From the NCBI GenBank assembly GCA_964515195.1, contig CAZETK010000007.1, forward strand, positions 1 through 64,000: a stretch of DNA of 64,000 nucleotides. The letters run 5' to 3'. Made by a program: the position numbers and the translations under genes. The DNA is from Ga0074139 sp964515195 (GTDB lineage Bacteria > Bdellovibrionota > Bdellovibrionia > Bdellovibrionales > Bdellovibrionaceae). Under the pieces are notes generated by a model that was given only the letters and a program-made list of their open reading frames with translations, did not search any database and had not been told where the DNA came from. Positions 1 through 7,710 of the stretch are shown here, piece after piece (the stretch's first letter is position 1; every line of letters starts with the position of its first letter).

Positions 1-147
1 CCAATGGTCCTTTTCTACAAATGGACCAACGGTCCTGGGCTTGTCAGGAATATTTAAGGTTTCAAAAACAGATACGCAACTGTCAGCACTGTGGACAGTA
101 AATGAGTTAAAAATCAAAATAAGAAGAAGACAGAGAGCTGATCTCAT
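1..147 (-). CDS. N-terminus of an exported protein of unknown function (cut by window edge)
   Basis: Reading the minus strand from the ATG at 147 gives 49 open codons running off the window. The first ~20 residues are a Sec signal peptide: MRSALC, then a hydrophobic LLLILIF core, then a likely cleavage after VHSA. The mature part begins DSCVSVFETL and shows no motif I recognise. The Shine-Dalgarno is weak (GTTAGGT just before ATG). The gene is divergent from the tRNA-Pro gene. Only the signal peptide is supported; function cannot be assigned. Confidence 0.6.
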   Translation of the reverse strand, partial: MRSALCLLLILIFNSFTVHSADSCVSVFETLNIPDKPRTVGPFVEKDHW

Positions 148-392
148 ACCTAACTGATTACTATCAAATATGAAGCCCACCCTTAAATTGTGTCATAAAT
201 TTTATTTAAGAATTTATTTCTCAAATTGAGGCAACGGAATCTTGTTACGCTAAGCGCTAAAATTCGCCACATATCATCCGATTTTTCAGTTAAAGGGTTG
301 TAGTCATGCCGTCGTTTATGACGGATAGTCATTGATTTCTTTCCTAAAAAACCCTAGATTGCTGAAATCTTTGAAATTTAAATCAGGGACGT

Positions 393-469
393 CGGCGTGT
401 GGCGCAGCCTGGTAGCGCACTTGCTTGGGGTGCAAGTGGTCGCTGGTTCAAATCCAGTCACGCCGACCA
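393..469 (+). tRNA. tRNA-Pro (anticodon GGG)
   Basis: A full cloverleaf can be folded. The acceptor CGGCGTG pairs with CACGCCG, followed by discriminator A and an encoded CCA at 467-469. The D arm reads GCGCAGCCTGGTAGCGC. The anticodon stem CTTGC/GCAAG holds the loop TTGGGGT, giving anticodon GGG. The T arm contains GGTTCAAATCC. The 77-nt length is normal. The 1.8 kb after it carries a transposase relic, broken genes and a toxin-antitoxin pair, so this tRNA may mark the edge of an old integration region. Confidence 0.95.
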
Positions 470-531
470 AATTTATCCCAGTGATTCTAAATATGGGTTC
501 TCTGGTTCTCTTCACTTAACTGCAGATAGAT

Positions 532-678
532 TCAAAAAGTGGTTCTAAAAAGACAAGCACTTAGCGTTCGCAATCGATAGTTTTTAAAGCTCTTATACCC
601 GAAGGCCCTTCTCTGGACAAGCTTTCCGGTTCCGTTCATGCGTTCCGTAAAGGCATTCCACCACCAACTGAGATGAGC
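532..678 (-). pseudogene. C-terminal relic of an ISL3-like transposase
   Basis: The minus strand from 678 to the TGA at 532-534 encodes 48 codons ending in a basic, aromatic block: TERMNGTGKLVQRRAFGYKS followed by FKNYRLRTL. This resembles the C-terminal end of ISL3-family DDE transposases (xxRRAYGYxSFxNYRLRxL). A stop codon lies directly upstream (TAG at 681-679), so only the tail remains. No terminal inverted repeats or target duplications are visible. The first 27 bp of the fragment recur near tRNA-Leu (57343-57369). Family assignment rests on motif memory alone. Confidence 0.5.
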
Positions 679-679
679 C
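653..679 (+). repeat. 27-bp dispersed repeat, copy 1
   Basis: This 27-bp segment matches 57343-57369 with a single mismatch (T to A at the 17th base). In both places it lies on the same strand downstream of a tRNA gene: 183 bp past tRNA-Pro here and 28 bp past tRNA-Leu there. On the minus strand it encodes AHLSWWWNA and is continuous with the ISL3-like transposase tail. It may therefore be a piece of a once-complete element rather than a regulatory site. Confidence 0.6.
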
Positions 680-681
680 TA

Positions 682-1236
682 ATGAAGTATGTAATTTCAA
701 TTCTTTTCATTTTTTCGCTATCGGCCTGTACTGATGGGGGCGGCAAAGATAAGAGCCAAGCTGAAGATCCAATTTATGGTGATTGGTATTACGATGCCCC
801 GGGGCAGAATGACAGCGCATATCCGAAAGGATGGAACGGTAACGATTCTTTATCATTACATATTTGTAAACGGATCACAGCAACCTCTTATGTCAGAAAA
901 CTTGAGGGCACATTTACCAGAAGTGTCAGTGTTTTTTATAGAAGATAAGAACTGCGACAAATTCACCAAGCTTATGAAGTCGCAAGGTCAAGACAGAATG
1001 CCCGCGAGTAAAAAGAATGAATCCGTATTTAAGCTTTTTGCGATAAAGCCTGCATCAACTAGCCTTAAGAAATAGGTGGCCTTGTGAAATATTGTCTTGA
1101 GCAAGCATCAAAGAAATGTGCAGAATTGAATAAAAAGGCAACGCCAATCACCTCCGACGGAAACTCAGCCCCCATAATAATGAATGGTCAATTGGGAACT
1201 GCAATTTATAGAACTGTTGTCTTTAAGTGCGAGTAA
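682..1236 (+). pseudogene. Frameshifted lipoprotein gene remnant
   Basis: From ATG 682 the sequence encodes MKYVISILFIFSLSACTDGG, a signal peptide with lipobox LSAC, but this frame stops at 946-948 after about 88 codons. Sensible protein continues in the next frame (about 866-1075: HLPEVSVFFIEDKNCDKFTK). A third open stretch at 1069-1236 lies back in the first frame (KYCLEQASKKCAELNKKAT, ending FKCE). The simplest reading is one small lipoprotein broken by at least two indels. It could also be a short intact lipoprotein followed by unrelated fragments. An upstream ATG at 673 lies inside the repeat and is less likely as the start. Confidence 0.4.
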
Positions 1237-1327
1237 AACCCCACAGGGGCCACGGAGCGCATTAAACAAAGTAGCGGAGGCATAGGTGGTGATCAAGCTG
1301 TAAAACACGCGTCTGCTGCTTTAATAA

Positions 1328-1411
1328 TTACTTCTTAGATTTAGCTTTAGTAGCTATAGCCGCGGGCTTCTTTGCAGTTTTCTTAAAACCCTATTTTGCT
1401 GTTCTTTTCAC
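1328..1411 (-). pseudogene. Lys/Ala-rich histone-like tail with an in-frame TAG
   Basis: On the minus strand a GTG at 1411, preceded by an AAAGGGG ribosome site, opens VKRTAK, hits TAG, and continues in the same frame as GFKKTAKKPAAIATKAKSKK before TAA at 1330-1328. The KKTAKKPAA composition is typical of small basic nucleoid proteins with H1-like tails. One base change (AAG to TAG) would restore a 27-residue peptide. It is very short, so it may be a gene remnant or chance. Confidence 0.3.
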
Positions 1412-1512
1412 GATGAACCCCTTTCTCTATAACTGAGAATCATATTCAATTAGGAGGCGTCAATAGAAATGAAGAGAGGTGCGCCCGTTTCACTTTGAGA
1501 CAGCCCCAAGTG

Positions 1513-1563
1513 ATTGCGCAATTTACCGCACTTTTGCCTTGACCATCTATGCAACATATTGCA
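1513..1563 (+). promoter_or_regulatory. Candidate operators of the toxin-antitoxin module
   Basis: Two palindromes sharing the TTGC/GCAA core sit just upstream of the toxin start. One is a perfect ATTGCGCAAT at 1513-1522. The other is TGCAA-CATA-TTGCA at 1550-1563. A TTGACC hexamer at 1539-1544 lies between them. Antitoxins of this class commonly repress their own promoter by binding such palindromes, so these are plausible autoregulatory sites. No convincing -10 box was found. Confidence 0.4.
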
Positions 1564-1573
1564 CTATAGTCCT

Positions 1574-1862
1574 ATGGGCATTAACATAGAAACAACCGAA
1601 ATGTACAATGAGTGGTTTAAAGAGCAGACCCTTAAGTTTCAAGCCCAGATTGTGAAGCGGCTTTTTAATATTGAGACTCAAGGGCATTTCGGCCATGTTA
1701 AACAATTAGATAAAAACTTAGCTGAAATTAAGTTTAATAACGGCGCAAGAATTTATTTTACGAGACTTGAGAAAAACGGAAAAACGATCCTGCTTATTTT
1801 TAGGAGGAAACAAAAATGGCCAAGACAAAGACATCAAAAAAGCAAAGGCCTTTTTCGATTGA
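1574..1862 (+). CDS. RelE/HigB-like toxin that requires a +1 frameshift
   Basis: From ATG 1574 the product reads MGINIETTEMYNEWFKEQ, continuing through a basic helix and NNGARIYFTRLEKNGKTILL, the layout of the small RelE/ParE-superfamily killer proteins (COG3657-like). In the zero frame the end becomes a non-homologous RRKQKWPRQRH tail that runs on to 1948. Moving +1 at the T5-AGGAGG stretch (1797-1807) restores the family C-terminus LGGNKNGQDKDIKKAKAFFD, followed by TGA at 1860. The gene is therefore either inactivated by a one-base indel in the T run or uses frameshifting at the tandem AGG-AGG codons. That same AGGAGG serves as ribosome-binding site for the antitoxin. The toxin precedes and overlaps the antitoxin. 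Confidence 0.7.
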
Positions 1863-2163
1863 AGATATGGAAGCGGTCACGCTTAAAAAAGGCGTTAAAA
1901 CGTACCCACATAATCCAGGTAAAAACCTACGTGATGTGGAGTTTATAAAGACCGCCGTTATGGACGCTCTTTTTGACGGCGATATAGAAGCCGCAAAGGA
2001 AATTCTAAAAGCTCACTACGAGGCCCTGGATCTTGAGAAAACCCTAGCAAGGGTTCCAATGTCTAAAAGGACGTTTTACGATTCCCTTTCGCCAAAAGGA
2101 AATCCAACAGCTAAAACTCTTGCAAAGATCATGTCCGGCTTAAAACGCCCCGTCATGAGGTAA
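1816..2163 (+). CDS. HTH antitoxin of a RelE/HigB-type toxin-antitoxin module
   Basis: This 115-residue protein is the presumed DNA-binding antitoxin partner of the toxin just upstream. The C-terminal third (SKRTFYDSLSPKGNPTAKTL) is the XRE-like helix-turn-helix typical of COG3636 addiction-module antidotes. A Lys-rich N-terminus precedes a NLRDVEFIKTAVMDAL segment that probably contacts the toxin. The start is well set by a perfect AGGAGG at 1802-1807, eight bases before ATG. The reading frame is intact even though the toxin frame is not. It likely represses its own operon through the palindromes at 1513-1563. Confidence 0.75.
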   Translation: MAKTKTSKKQRPFSIEDMEAVTLKKGVKTYPHNPGKNLRDVEFIKTAVMDALFDGDIEAAKEILKAHYEALDLEKTLARVPMSKRTFYDSLSPKGNPTAKTLAKIMSGLKRPVMR

Positions 2164-2273
2164 GTCACTAGAGCTCCTATTGTGTCGTGCTTTTTCACCT
2201 TGCTCATTCATTAAGCCTAAGCCTACAAGTCGGCGAATTGCGAACTGTTTTGCCTTTCCTAATCAGGTTCATC

Positions 2274-3518
2274 TTAAAAATAAAAACGAAGGGCCGCATA
2301 AGCTTGAATTGGATAAGAGCCAAACTCACTTCTGGTCTTCACCCCATTGGTTCCATATTGTGGCCCCTGTCCTAACGCCAAGAAGGATCCGAAGTCGAAA
2401 TAGATGTTTTCGGCAAAGTTATATTCGAGACTTGGTCTCAAGAACACAGAGCCATCCTCAAGATTCCAAAGGGCTTGACCACTCACTTGTGTTAAAGGTG
2501 TCAGAGGGTAAGAAGCTCCCGGAATAAGATAGTGGCGTCCCAACAAAAAGACGCCGCCTTTCTGATAGGCGAAGGTCTGCAAGCGGGCTAAGTAGTCCTC
2601 ACTTCGACTCGAGCCAGCTCCATTAAAGTGGTACTCGACGAAAATAAAAAGTTCGGAAGCCAATGTATGATCTAGAGCCATCGAAAGACGGAAATAAGCC
2701 TCATCGTTGCTATCGGGCCAAATCTGGGCGAAATCCAGGGTATAACCGAAATCCTGAATGCCTGTCTGAATTCCACCCCCGATTAGAGTGGCCCGCGCAA
2801 ATGTCATCGCCATCACCACAAAATCACTTTGCCAATAGGACAAGCGCGAACGAATGAAAGCAGCATTATTTTCGGCGCGAGCCTCTTCACCGACGACAGC
2901 GCCGATATCAAGCTCTCCGGTTGCCCCGATCGGCGCCTGAAGACGTAGACCATCTATACCCATACGGTACTCCACATTCAATTGGGCAAAGGAGTAAGGT
3001 AAGAGTACATCCGTTGGCGAAATCACTCGGGCAGTCCCGAACGTTATCGCCTGCCTTCCCACTGTCAAATCTCCAAAGGGAAGCGCCGCATGGAGAGACA
3101 ATCGGTCGAGATTCTGAAAAACCCGATGGCCGCTTTCGTTTACCGGATCAGTCTTGATGTCCATAAGACGGTAATTGGGTCCTCGATTAAGAGGCTCCGT
3201 GATTATTAAAGAACCAACACTTTGATTTAAAATCGATCGGTCCTCAATGATAGGTGTAGCCTCATAGGCCGCCTCTACACTCAAATCACTTTGCAGAGTC
3301 CAAGTTACATTCAAGCGTCCTGCACTGAGCGACTGAAGACCGAGCTCTCTGCCATAACCTGGGGGTGAGGGCTGAATCGCGGGCGGATCTTGTGTGATGA
3401 TGTAAGACTTAAAATACCCTCCAAATTCGACCTGAGCCTCACTTCGTAAGGACCAAGCTAAGCCGATTGCTATGATCACAACTAGAAATCCGTTTACAAA
3501 GGGCTTAGCGAGTCTCAT
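2274..3518 (-). CDS. Predicted outer-membrane beta-barrel protein
   Basis: A 414-residue product from ATG 3518, which has AAGGTGG seven bases upstream; a longer start at 3536 lies deeper inside the ATPase gene and lacks a site. The first ~30 residues are a signal peptide (AKPFVNGFLVVIIAIGLAW, cleavage near SEA-QVEF). The rest alternates hydrophobic and polar residues with many aromatic strand ends and finishes in F (AALRFYF), the usual outer-membrane insertion signal. It is last in an operon with an ABC ATPase, two FtsX permeases and a LolA-like protein. It is probably the outer-membrane member of that envelope system. Substrate unknown. Confidence 0.65.
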   Translation of the reverse strand: MRLAKPFVNGFLVVIIAIGLAWSLRSEAQVEFGGYFKSYIITQDPPAIQPSPPGYGRELGLQSLSAGRLNVTWTLQSDLSVEAAYEATPIIEDRSILNQSVGSLIITEPLNRGPNYRLMDIKTDPVNESGHRVFQNLDRLSLHAALPFGDLTVGRQAITFGTARVISPTDVLLPYSFAQLNVEYRMGIDGLRLQAPIGATGELDIGAVVGEEARAENNAAFIRSRLSYWQSDFVVMAMTFARATLIGGGIQTGIQDFGYTLDFAQIWPDSNDEAYFRLSMALDHTLASELFIFVEYHFNGAGSSRSEDYLARLQTFAYQKGGVFLLGRHYLIPGASYPLTPLTQVSGQALWNLEDGSVFLRPSLEYNFAENIYFDFGSFLALGQGPQYGTNGVKTRSEFGSYPIQAYAALRFYF

Positions 3519-4194
3519 CACTTTCCACCTTGCCATCCTTCATACGAATCAACCGCTTCGCTCGGGCCATGATATTAGGATCATGAGTTGAAAATACGAA
3601 GGTCATACCATCTCGTTCGTTTAACTCCTTCATCATATCGAGCAGTGACGCTCCAGTCACCGAATCCAGGTTCGCTGTGGGCTCATCGGCCAGAATCAAA
3701 CTTGGCTTGGACACCATAGCCCGGGCCACCGCCACGCGCTGCTGCTGTCCTCCGGATAGCTCGCCGGGCCTGCGGTGTTCTCGCCCTTCCAGCCCCACTC
3801 GCTTTAGAATTTCCTGCACGCGCCGCCGACGCTCATCCGTGGGCACCCCTTGAAGGAGCATGATATACTCCACGTTTTCGGTGACCGACAAAACCGGAAT
3901 AAGATTATAGGATTGAAAAATGAACCCGATATGATCCCTTCTGAAATCTGACAGTTCACCTCCGCTCATTTCAGAAATCGCGATGCCAGCAAGATGAATG
4001 GTTCCATCGCTGGGAGTGTCTAAACCACCGATAAGGTTTAAGAGTGTCGACTTCCCCGATCCCGACGGTCCGACAATGGCCGTAAACTCACCGGGCATAA
4101 TTTTTAAATCGACGCCATCAACAGCCCTTACTTGCACATCGCCAGCTCCGTAACATCGAAAAACATTTTTAAGTTCAATCACGGGAGTCATCAT
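3505..4194 (-). CDS. ABC transporter ATPase, LolD/MacB type
   Basis: A 229-residue ATPase that would energise the two permeases encoded upstream. Visible motifs in order: Walker A GPSGSGKST (residues 42-50), Q-loop FQSYNL, signature LSGGQQQR, Walker B LILADEP and the H-loop STHDP. LSGGQQQR together with ATP-binding subunits of this length is typical of the LolD/MacB/FtsE group, which drives mechanical or lipoprotein-release systems rather than solute import. The gene starts 12 bases after the preceding permease and overlaps the beta-barrel gene by 14 bases, showing translational coupling. Confidence 0.9.
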   Translation of the reverse strand: MMTPVIELKNVFRCYGAGDVQVRAVDGVDLKIMPGEFTAIVGPSGSGKSTLLNLIGGLDTPSDGTIHLAGIAISEMSGGELSDFRRDHIGFIFQSYNLIPVLSVTENVEYIMLLQGVPTDERRRRVQEILKRVGLEGREHRRPGELSGGQQQRVAVARAMVSKPSLILADEPTANLDSVTGASLLDMMKELNERDGMTFVFSTHDPNIMARAKRLIRMKDGKVESDETR

Positions 4195-4206
4195 TCTACT
4201 TTCTCC

Positions 4207-5433
4207 TTAAAGCGATTTTCGCATGGCTTGTGATGGCACAATCCGGGCGGCGTAGATTGCGGGATATAGTCCCGCAATAAGCGTCAGTATTAAAACGAAA
4301 AGGGGAAACATAATAAACTGGGTCAGCTTAGGCACGGTTCGTATGGGATCCGTCAAGGGGGTGCCCGTGTATTCGATCCCCGAAAAGTCGAAACCGTGAA
4401 CACTAAAATAGGCTGTCAAGCTTCCTCCAACAACAAGGCCAATCATGATGCTGATAAGGGCCAGAACGGCCGCCTCTAGAAGCACCAAACTTACTAGCCG
4501 AAAGGGCCGAGTGCCCACGGCCTTCATCACACCGAATTCGAACATACGTTCGTGAATTGCCATGAAAAGCGAATTGATCACTCCGATGATTATCACACCA
4601 AATAAAATGCCAGCTACAATCCAAGTCGCATAAGCCACCATATCGATGACACCACGAAGAGCTGGAGCAAGTCCTTTCCAGTTCAAAGCCTCGTTACCGG
4701 TGTTTGCAAGGCGAGTCCACAGTTCCAGATCATCACGATTGGCAAGTTCCAAGGTACGAAAACGAAAGGCGATCTCGTGCACATCGACTCCAAGGCCCAA
4801 GACGTCCTGTGCGCGCTTCAAAGGAATGAACACTAGGCCCTGATCAAGGGGATGCGAGCCGAATTCAAATATCCCTGATACTCGGAAGAGCTCCTGTGCC
4901 AATTTTCCATCTTGCGCCCGAGCGGCTGTTAATACGACCCGATCCCCCAGCTCCACTTCAAGAGTCTTGGCAAGACGTGAGCCTAGAAGGATTTCAGTCT
5001 CGGCGGCTTCGGTAAGGTACTCCCCTTGAACGATAGCCCGCTGAAGACGTGAAACCTTGCCTTCACTTTCTGGTTCCACGCCATAAATCGTGATGGAAGA
5101 AACATTGCCAGCCGATGAAATCATGCCTAGCGTAAGAGTGCGTGGTGATACCGCTTCGACATTGGGATCGTCGGCTAGAATTTTTTGAACCTCCAAGGGC
5201 TTTTGAATAACCTGATCGATATCCTGATCGTCACGAAAGTTAGGAGCATGGATTTGCGCATGACCAAGAAATGTCTCGGTAGCGTTTCTGACCATCGTAT
5301 CGCTCATTCCAATCACAAGCCCGTCATATAGAATCAATACCGCAAGTCCCGAGGCGATTAAAATAGACGTCAGTACAGTTCTACGTTTATGACGTAAAAC
5401 ATTACGAAAGGCTATTTTCAGCAGGAAACCCAT
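4207..5433 (-). CDS. FtsX/MacB-type ABC permease
   Basis: 408 residues with the FtsX-like layout: one N-terminal membrane helix (RRTVLTSILIASGLAVLIL), a ~230-residue periplasmic MacB_PCD-like domain, then three C-terminal helices starting around ATWIVAGILFGVIIIGVINS and ending at LYPAIYAARIVPSQAMRKSL. The conserved ERMFEFGVMKAVGTRP cytoplasmic loop contacts the ATPase. The ATG at 5433 follows AAGGAGG. It pairs with the similar permease just upstream, suggesting a heterodimer as in LolC/LolE. Whether lipoproteins or another envelope molecule is moved cannot be told. Confidence 0.85.
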   Translation of the reverse strand: MGFLLKIAFRNVLRHKRRTVLTSILIASGLAVLILYDGLVIGMSDTMVRNATETFLGHAQIHAPNFRDDQDIDQVIQKPLEVQKILADDPNVEAVSPRTLTLGMISSAGNVSSITIYGVEPESEGKVSRLQRAIVQGEYLTEAAETEILLGSRLAKTLEVELGDRVVLTAARAQDGKLAQELFRVSGIFEFGSHPLDQGLVFIPLKRAQDVLGLGVDVHEIAFRFRTLELANRDDLELWTRLANTGNEALNWKGLAPALRGVIDMVAYATWIVAGILFGVIIIGVINSLFMAIHERMFEFGVMKAVGTRPFRLVSLVLLEAAVLALISIMIGLVVGGSLTAYFSVHGFDFSGIEYTGTPLTDPIRTVPKLTQFIMFPLFVLILTLIAGLYPAIYAARIVPSQAMRKSL

Positions 5434-5451
5434 GTTAGCGCGCCTCCTTCA

Positions 5452-6684
5452 TTATGCGCTCCTCAAAGCGTCAACCACGCGAACATGAGCCGCACGCAGT
5501 CCCGGAAATAAACTCACGGCAATAGCGACCCCGACAATAACAAAAGCTGGTTCCAGCAAGGTCGCAATGGAAAGTTCACCTGAAATTCTATCATAAGAAA
5601 TCCCCCCAATATCGAAAGGCGGATCCATCACGATACCGTGAACCTCAAACCAGTAGTTCACAGGTATAGCGATCACAAAACCAACGGCAATTGACATCAG
5701 CGAAAGCAGTACAGTTTCTAACACAATCATTCCAAGAATGGTGTTTGGCTTTGTGCCAATCGCCTTTAAAACCCCAAACTCGCGTGTGCGCTCAAGGATA
5801 GACATCAAAACCACATTGAGAACACCGATGGCGACCATAAAGATAACAATACTGTAAGTGACAATATTACCCGCTCGATCCGTCTGCATTGCACGGTAAA
5901 AATCTTCCTCGACACGTTGCCAAGTCTGTGCTTCTAACACTCCGTTTTTCCCAAACCTATGATTTAAATTAGCAGCCACCCGGGGAGCTTGCTGGAATCT
6001 CTTCAGTCGAAGAACGAACTCATGGACCTGTCCCGGCATCACGAAAAATTCACGAGCGGCCCTGATCGGCATATAGACTGTAAGTCGATCACTCCCGTCT
6101 TCACTTCCGATGATGGCTGCAACCCGGTAACGGTCATTTGCGATAGAGCCATCCGCACCCTGAGAAATCAGAATCACATCATCACTCAGCTTGAGCCGCA
6201 AATTCTTAGCGATCACGGCCCCGATCATAACATCGAAAACTCCACTCTCATCGGTCTCAATAGCTGAAAGCGAGCCTCCATCAATTTTTTCAGCAAGATT
6301 CGTGACTGTGGTTTCAGTGCGCAGATCGATACCTGAAACTTGTACGGGCACTGATTTATCGTGGGCGTAGGCCAGCGCCGGCCCCAGAATACGCGGCGTG
6401 AACGCAATGACCTCAGGGTCTGCTTCTAAAATCGCCACGACAGCGGACGGATCTCGAATTGTATGGGAAATATCAGGCCGGTCCAAATACCCTTTCCTGT
6501 GAACCTGAACATGGCCCGTGCGCTCGAGTGTGAAACGATTGATAAGATTAGAGTAGCTGCCCTCCATCACCGAAAACGCAAGAGAAAGCAGGACATAACC
6601 CACCGTCAATGTCAGGCCTGTTAAAAAAGATCGTCGACGATGGCGAAGGATGTTACGGAAAGCAATGGTGAAAATCATCAGCAC
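5452..6684 (-). CDS. FtsX/MacB-type ABC permease (second subunit)
   Basis: 410 residues with the same four-helix plan as its neighbour: an N-terminal helix after RNILRHRRRSFLTG, a periplasmic domain, the coupling loop ERTREFGVLKAIGTKP, and C-terminal helices ending LFPGLRAAHVRVVDALRSA. The start is probably GTG 6684, which has GAGGA six bases upstream; ATG 6678 is the alternative. It sits between the LolA-like protein gene (29 bases away) and the second permease (18 bases). Two diverged permeases with one ATPase is the LolCDE arrangement, although the periplasmic domains show no feature proving lipoprotein sorting. Confidence 0.85.
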   Translation of the reverse strand: MLMIFTIAFRNILRHRRRSFLTGLTLTVGYVLLSLAFSVMEGSYSNLINRFTLERTGHVQVHRKGYLDRPDISHTIRDPSAVVAILEADPEVIAFTPRILGPALAYAHDKSVPVQVSGIDLRTETTVTNLAEKIDGGSLSAIETDESGVFDVMIGAVIAKNLRLKLSDDVILISQGADGSIANDRYRVAAIIGSEDGSDRLTVYMPIRAAREFFVMPGQVHEFVLRLKRFQQAPRVAANLNHRFGKNGVLEAQTWQRVEEDFYRAMQTDRAGNIVTYSIVIFMVAIGVLNVVLMSILERTREFGVLKAIGTKPNTILGMIVLETVLLSLMSIAVGFVIAIPVNYWFEVHGIVMDPPFDIGGISYDRISGELSIATLLEPAFVIVGVAIAVSLFPGLRAAHVRVVDALRSA

Positions 6685-6713
6685 GGAAAGTCCTCGTTGA
6701 TAGCCAATTCATT

Positions 6714-7448
6714 TTATCGACGCTGCAAATTGCGAAGCGTGAAAACACTTTCGTCGATCTTATGATTAAATTTTGCACTCTCATAAGTCACGGTCGTACT
6801 CTGTCCTGGCTTATTGAGCGGCCTCAGTTCAATAACGGTCGGGATGCGCCGCCCCCCCATCTCCTTCACATCACGAAGTTCCATGATCCGAATCTTACGT
6901 CCACGTTCATCGTAATAGATCTGCTGTTGCGGAATCTTTGTGTTTTTCTCGACTTTGATTTCGATCCGCCCCCAGACACTGGGTGTTTCTCGCTTCGGCG
7001 TCAGAGTGAGCAAATGAGTCTCATCCTGTGACTTCATTGTGACATCGTAATCATCGACCAGGGATGACTCTCGCACAAGATCGTCATTTGTAAAATCCGA
7101 CCCCATCCAAGATCCCATCATCATCGAAGGCGGCACTTTTACAACTTGATTGATTTTGGGGAAGTAATTCCACATCTCACGATCAATCCGAAGCGTGGAT
7201 ACTCCCTCGTCTTTTTTGGGTGCCAGAATGCGGATTAGCGTTTTATCCATGCCCCATGACCAGCCCCGAAGCTTCAGCTGCCTTGTCCATTCAGCAGTCT
7301 GAATCTGCATAGTGAGTTCTGTCTCGCTGGTGTCAGCCCGGTACATTTCATCGATATGTTTTAAGAGGGCAACCGCCTCTGTCGAGGACGGGGTCTTGGC
7401 GAACGCCGTGACCAGGGTCCACACCAAAACAAGAGCTAGAACTTTCAT
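6714..7448 (-). CDS. LolA-like outer-membrane lipoprotein-sorting family protein
   Basis: 244 residues from ATG 7448, which has GGAGG eight bases upstream. A signal peptide (MKVLALVLVWTLVTAFAKT) precedes a LolA-fold domain of the COG2834 type, recognised from its pattern of strands around GWSWGMDKTLIRILAPKKDE, STLRIDREMWNYFPK and the ending HKIDESVFTLRNLQRR. Such proteins carry lipids or lipoproteins through the periplasm. Being first in an operon with an ATPase, two FtsX permeases and a beta-barrel suggests a dedicated inner-to-outer membrane export path rather than the housekeeping LolA. Confidence 0.75.
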   Translation of the reverse strand: MKVLALVLVWTLVTAFAKTPSSTEAVALLKHIDEMYRADTSETELTMQIQTAEWTRQLKLRGWSWGMDKTLIRILAPKKDEGVSTLRIDREMWNYFPKINQVVKVPPSMMMGSWMGSDFTNDDLVRESSLVDDYDVTMKSQDETHLLTLTPKRETPSVWGRIEIKVEKNTKIPQQQIYYDERGRKIRIMELRDVKEMGGRRIPTVIELRPLNKPGQSTTVTYESAKFNHKIDESVFTLRNLQRR

Positions 7449-7710
7449 CACCCGAGCCTCCGTTTCCGCAACCCCCTCCCGGGTGTCGGCAAACGGTAGC
7501 CCATATCAATCCCAAGTTCAAGAAAATGCCAGCAGAAGACTTTCGCAAACAAGGCTTGAAATGATATTTATCAAACTTGTATTTGTATAAAATGCAGACA
7601 AAACACGGCTGAGATTTAATAGTCGCCGAGGCCATAAAAGAGCTTGGTAAAATGGATATTTAAGCGTAATGATCTGTTGCTGCAAAAAATCAGCATTCAA
7701 GGAGTTTATT

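Noticed and set aside
309..325. CCGTC-GTTTAT-GACGG hairpin upstream of tRNA-Pro
   Set aside because: Only five base pairs without a T run; too weak to call a terminator or regulatory RNA.
1539..1570. TTGACC...TATAGT as a promoter of the toxin gene
   Set aside because: The spacing is 20 bp and transcription would begin after the ATG at 1574, so the pair cannot serve that start.
2180..2527. Plus-strand frames opposite the end of the beta-barrel gene
   Set aside because: They are shadows of the minus-strand coding sequence and carry no features of their own.
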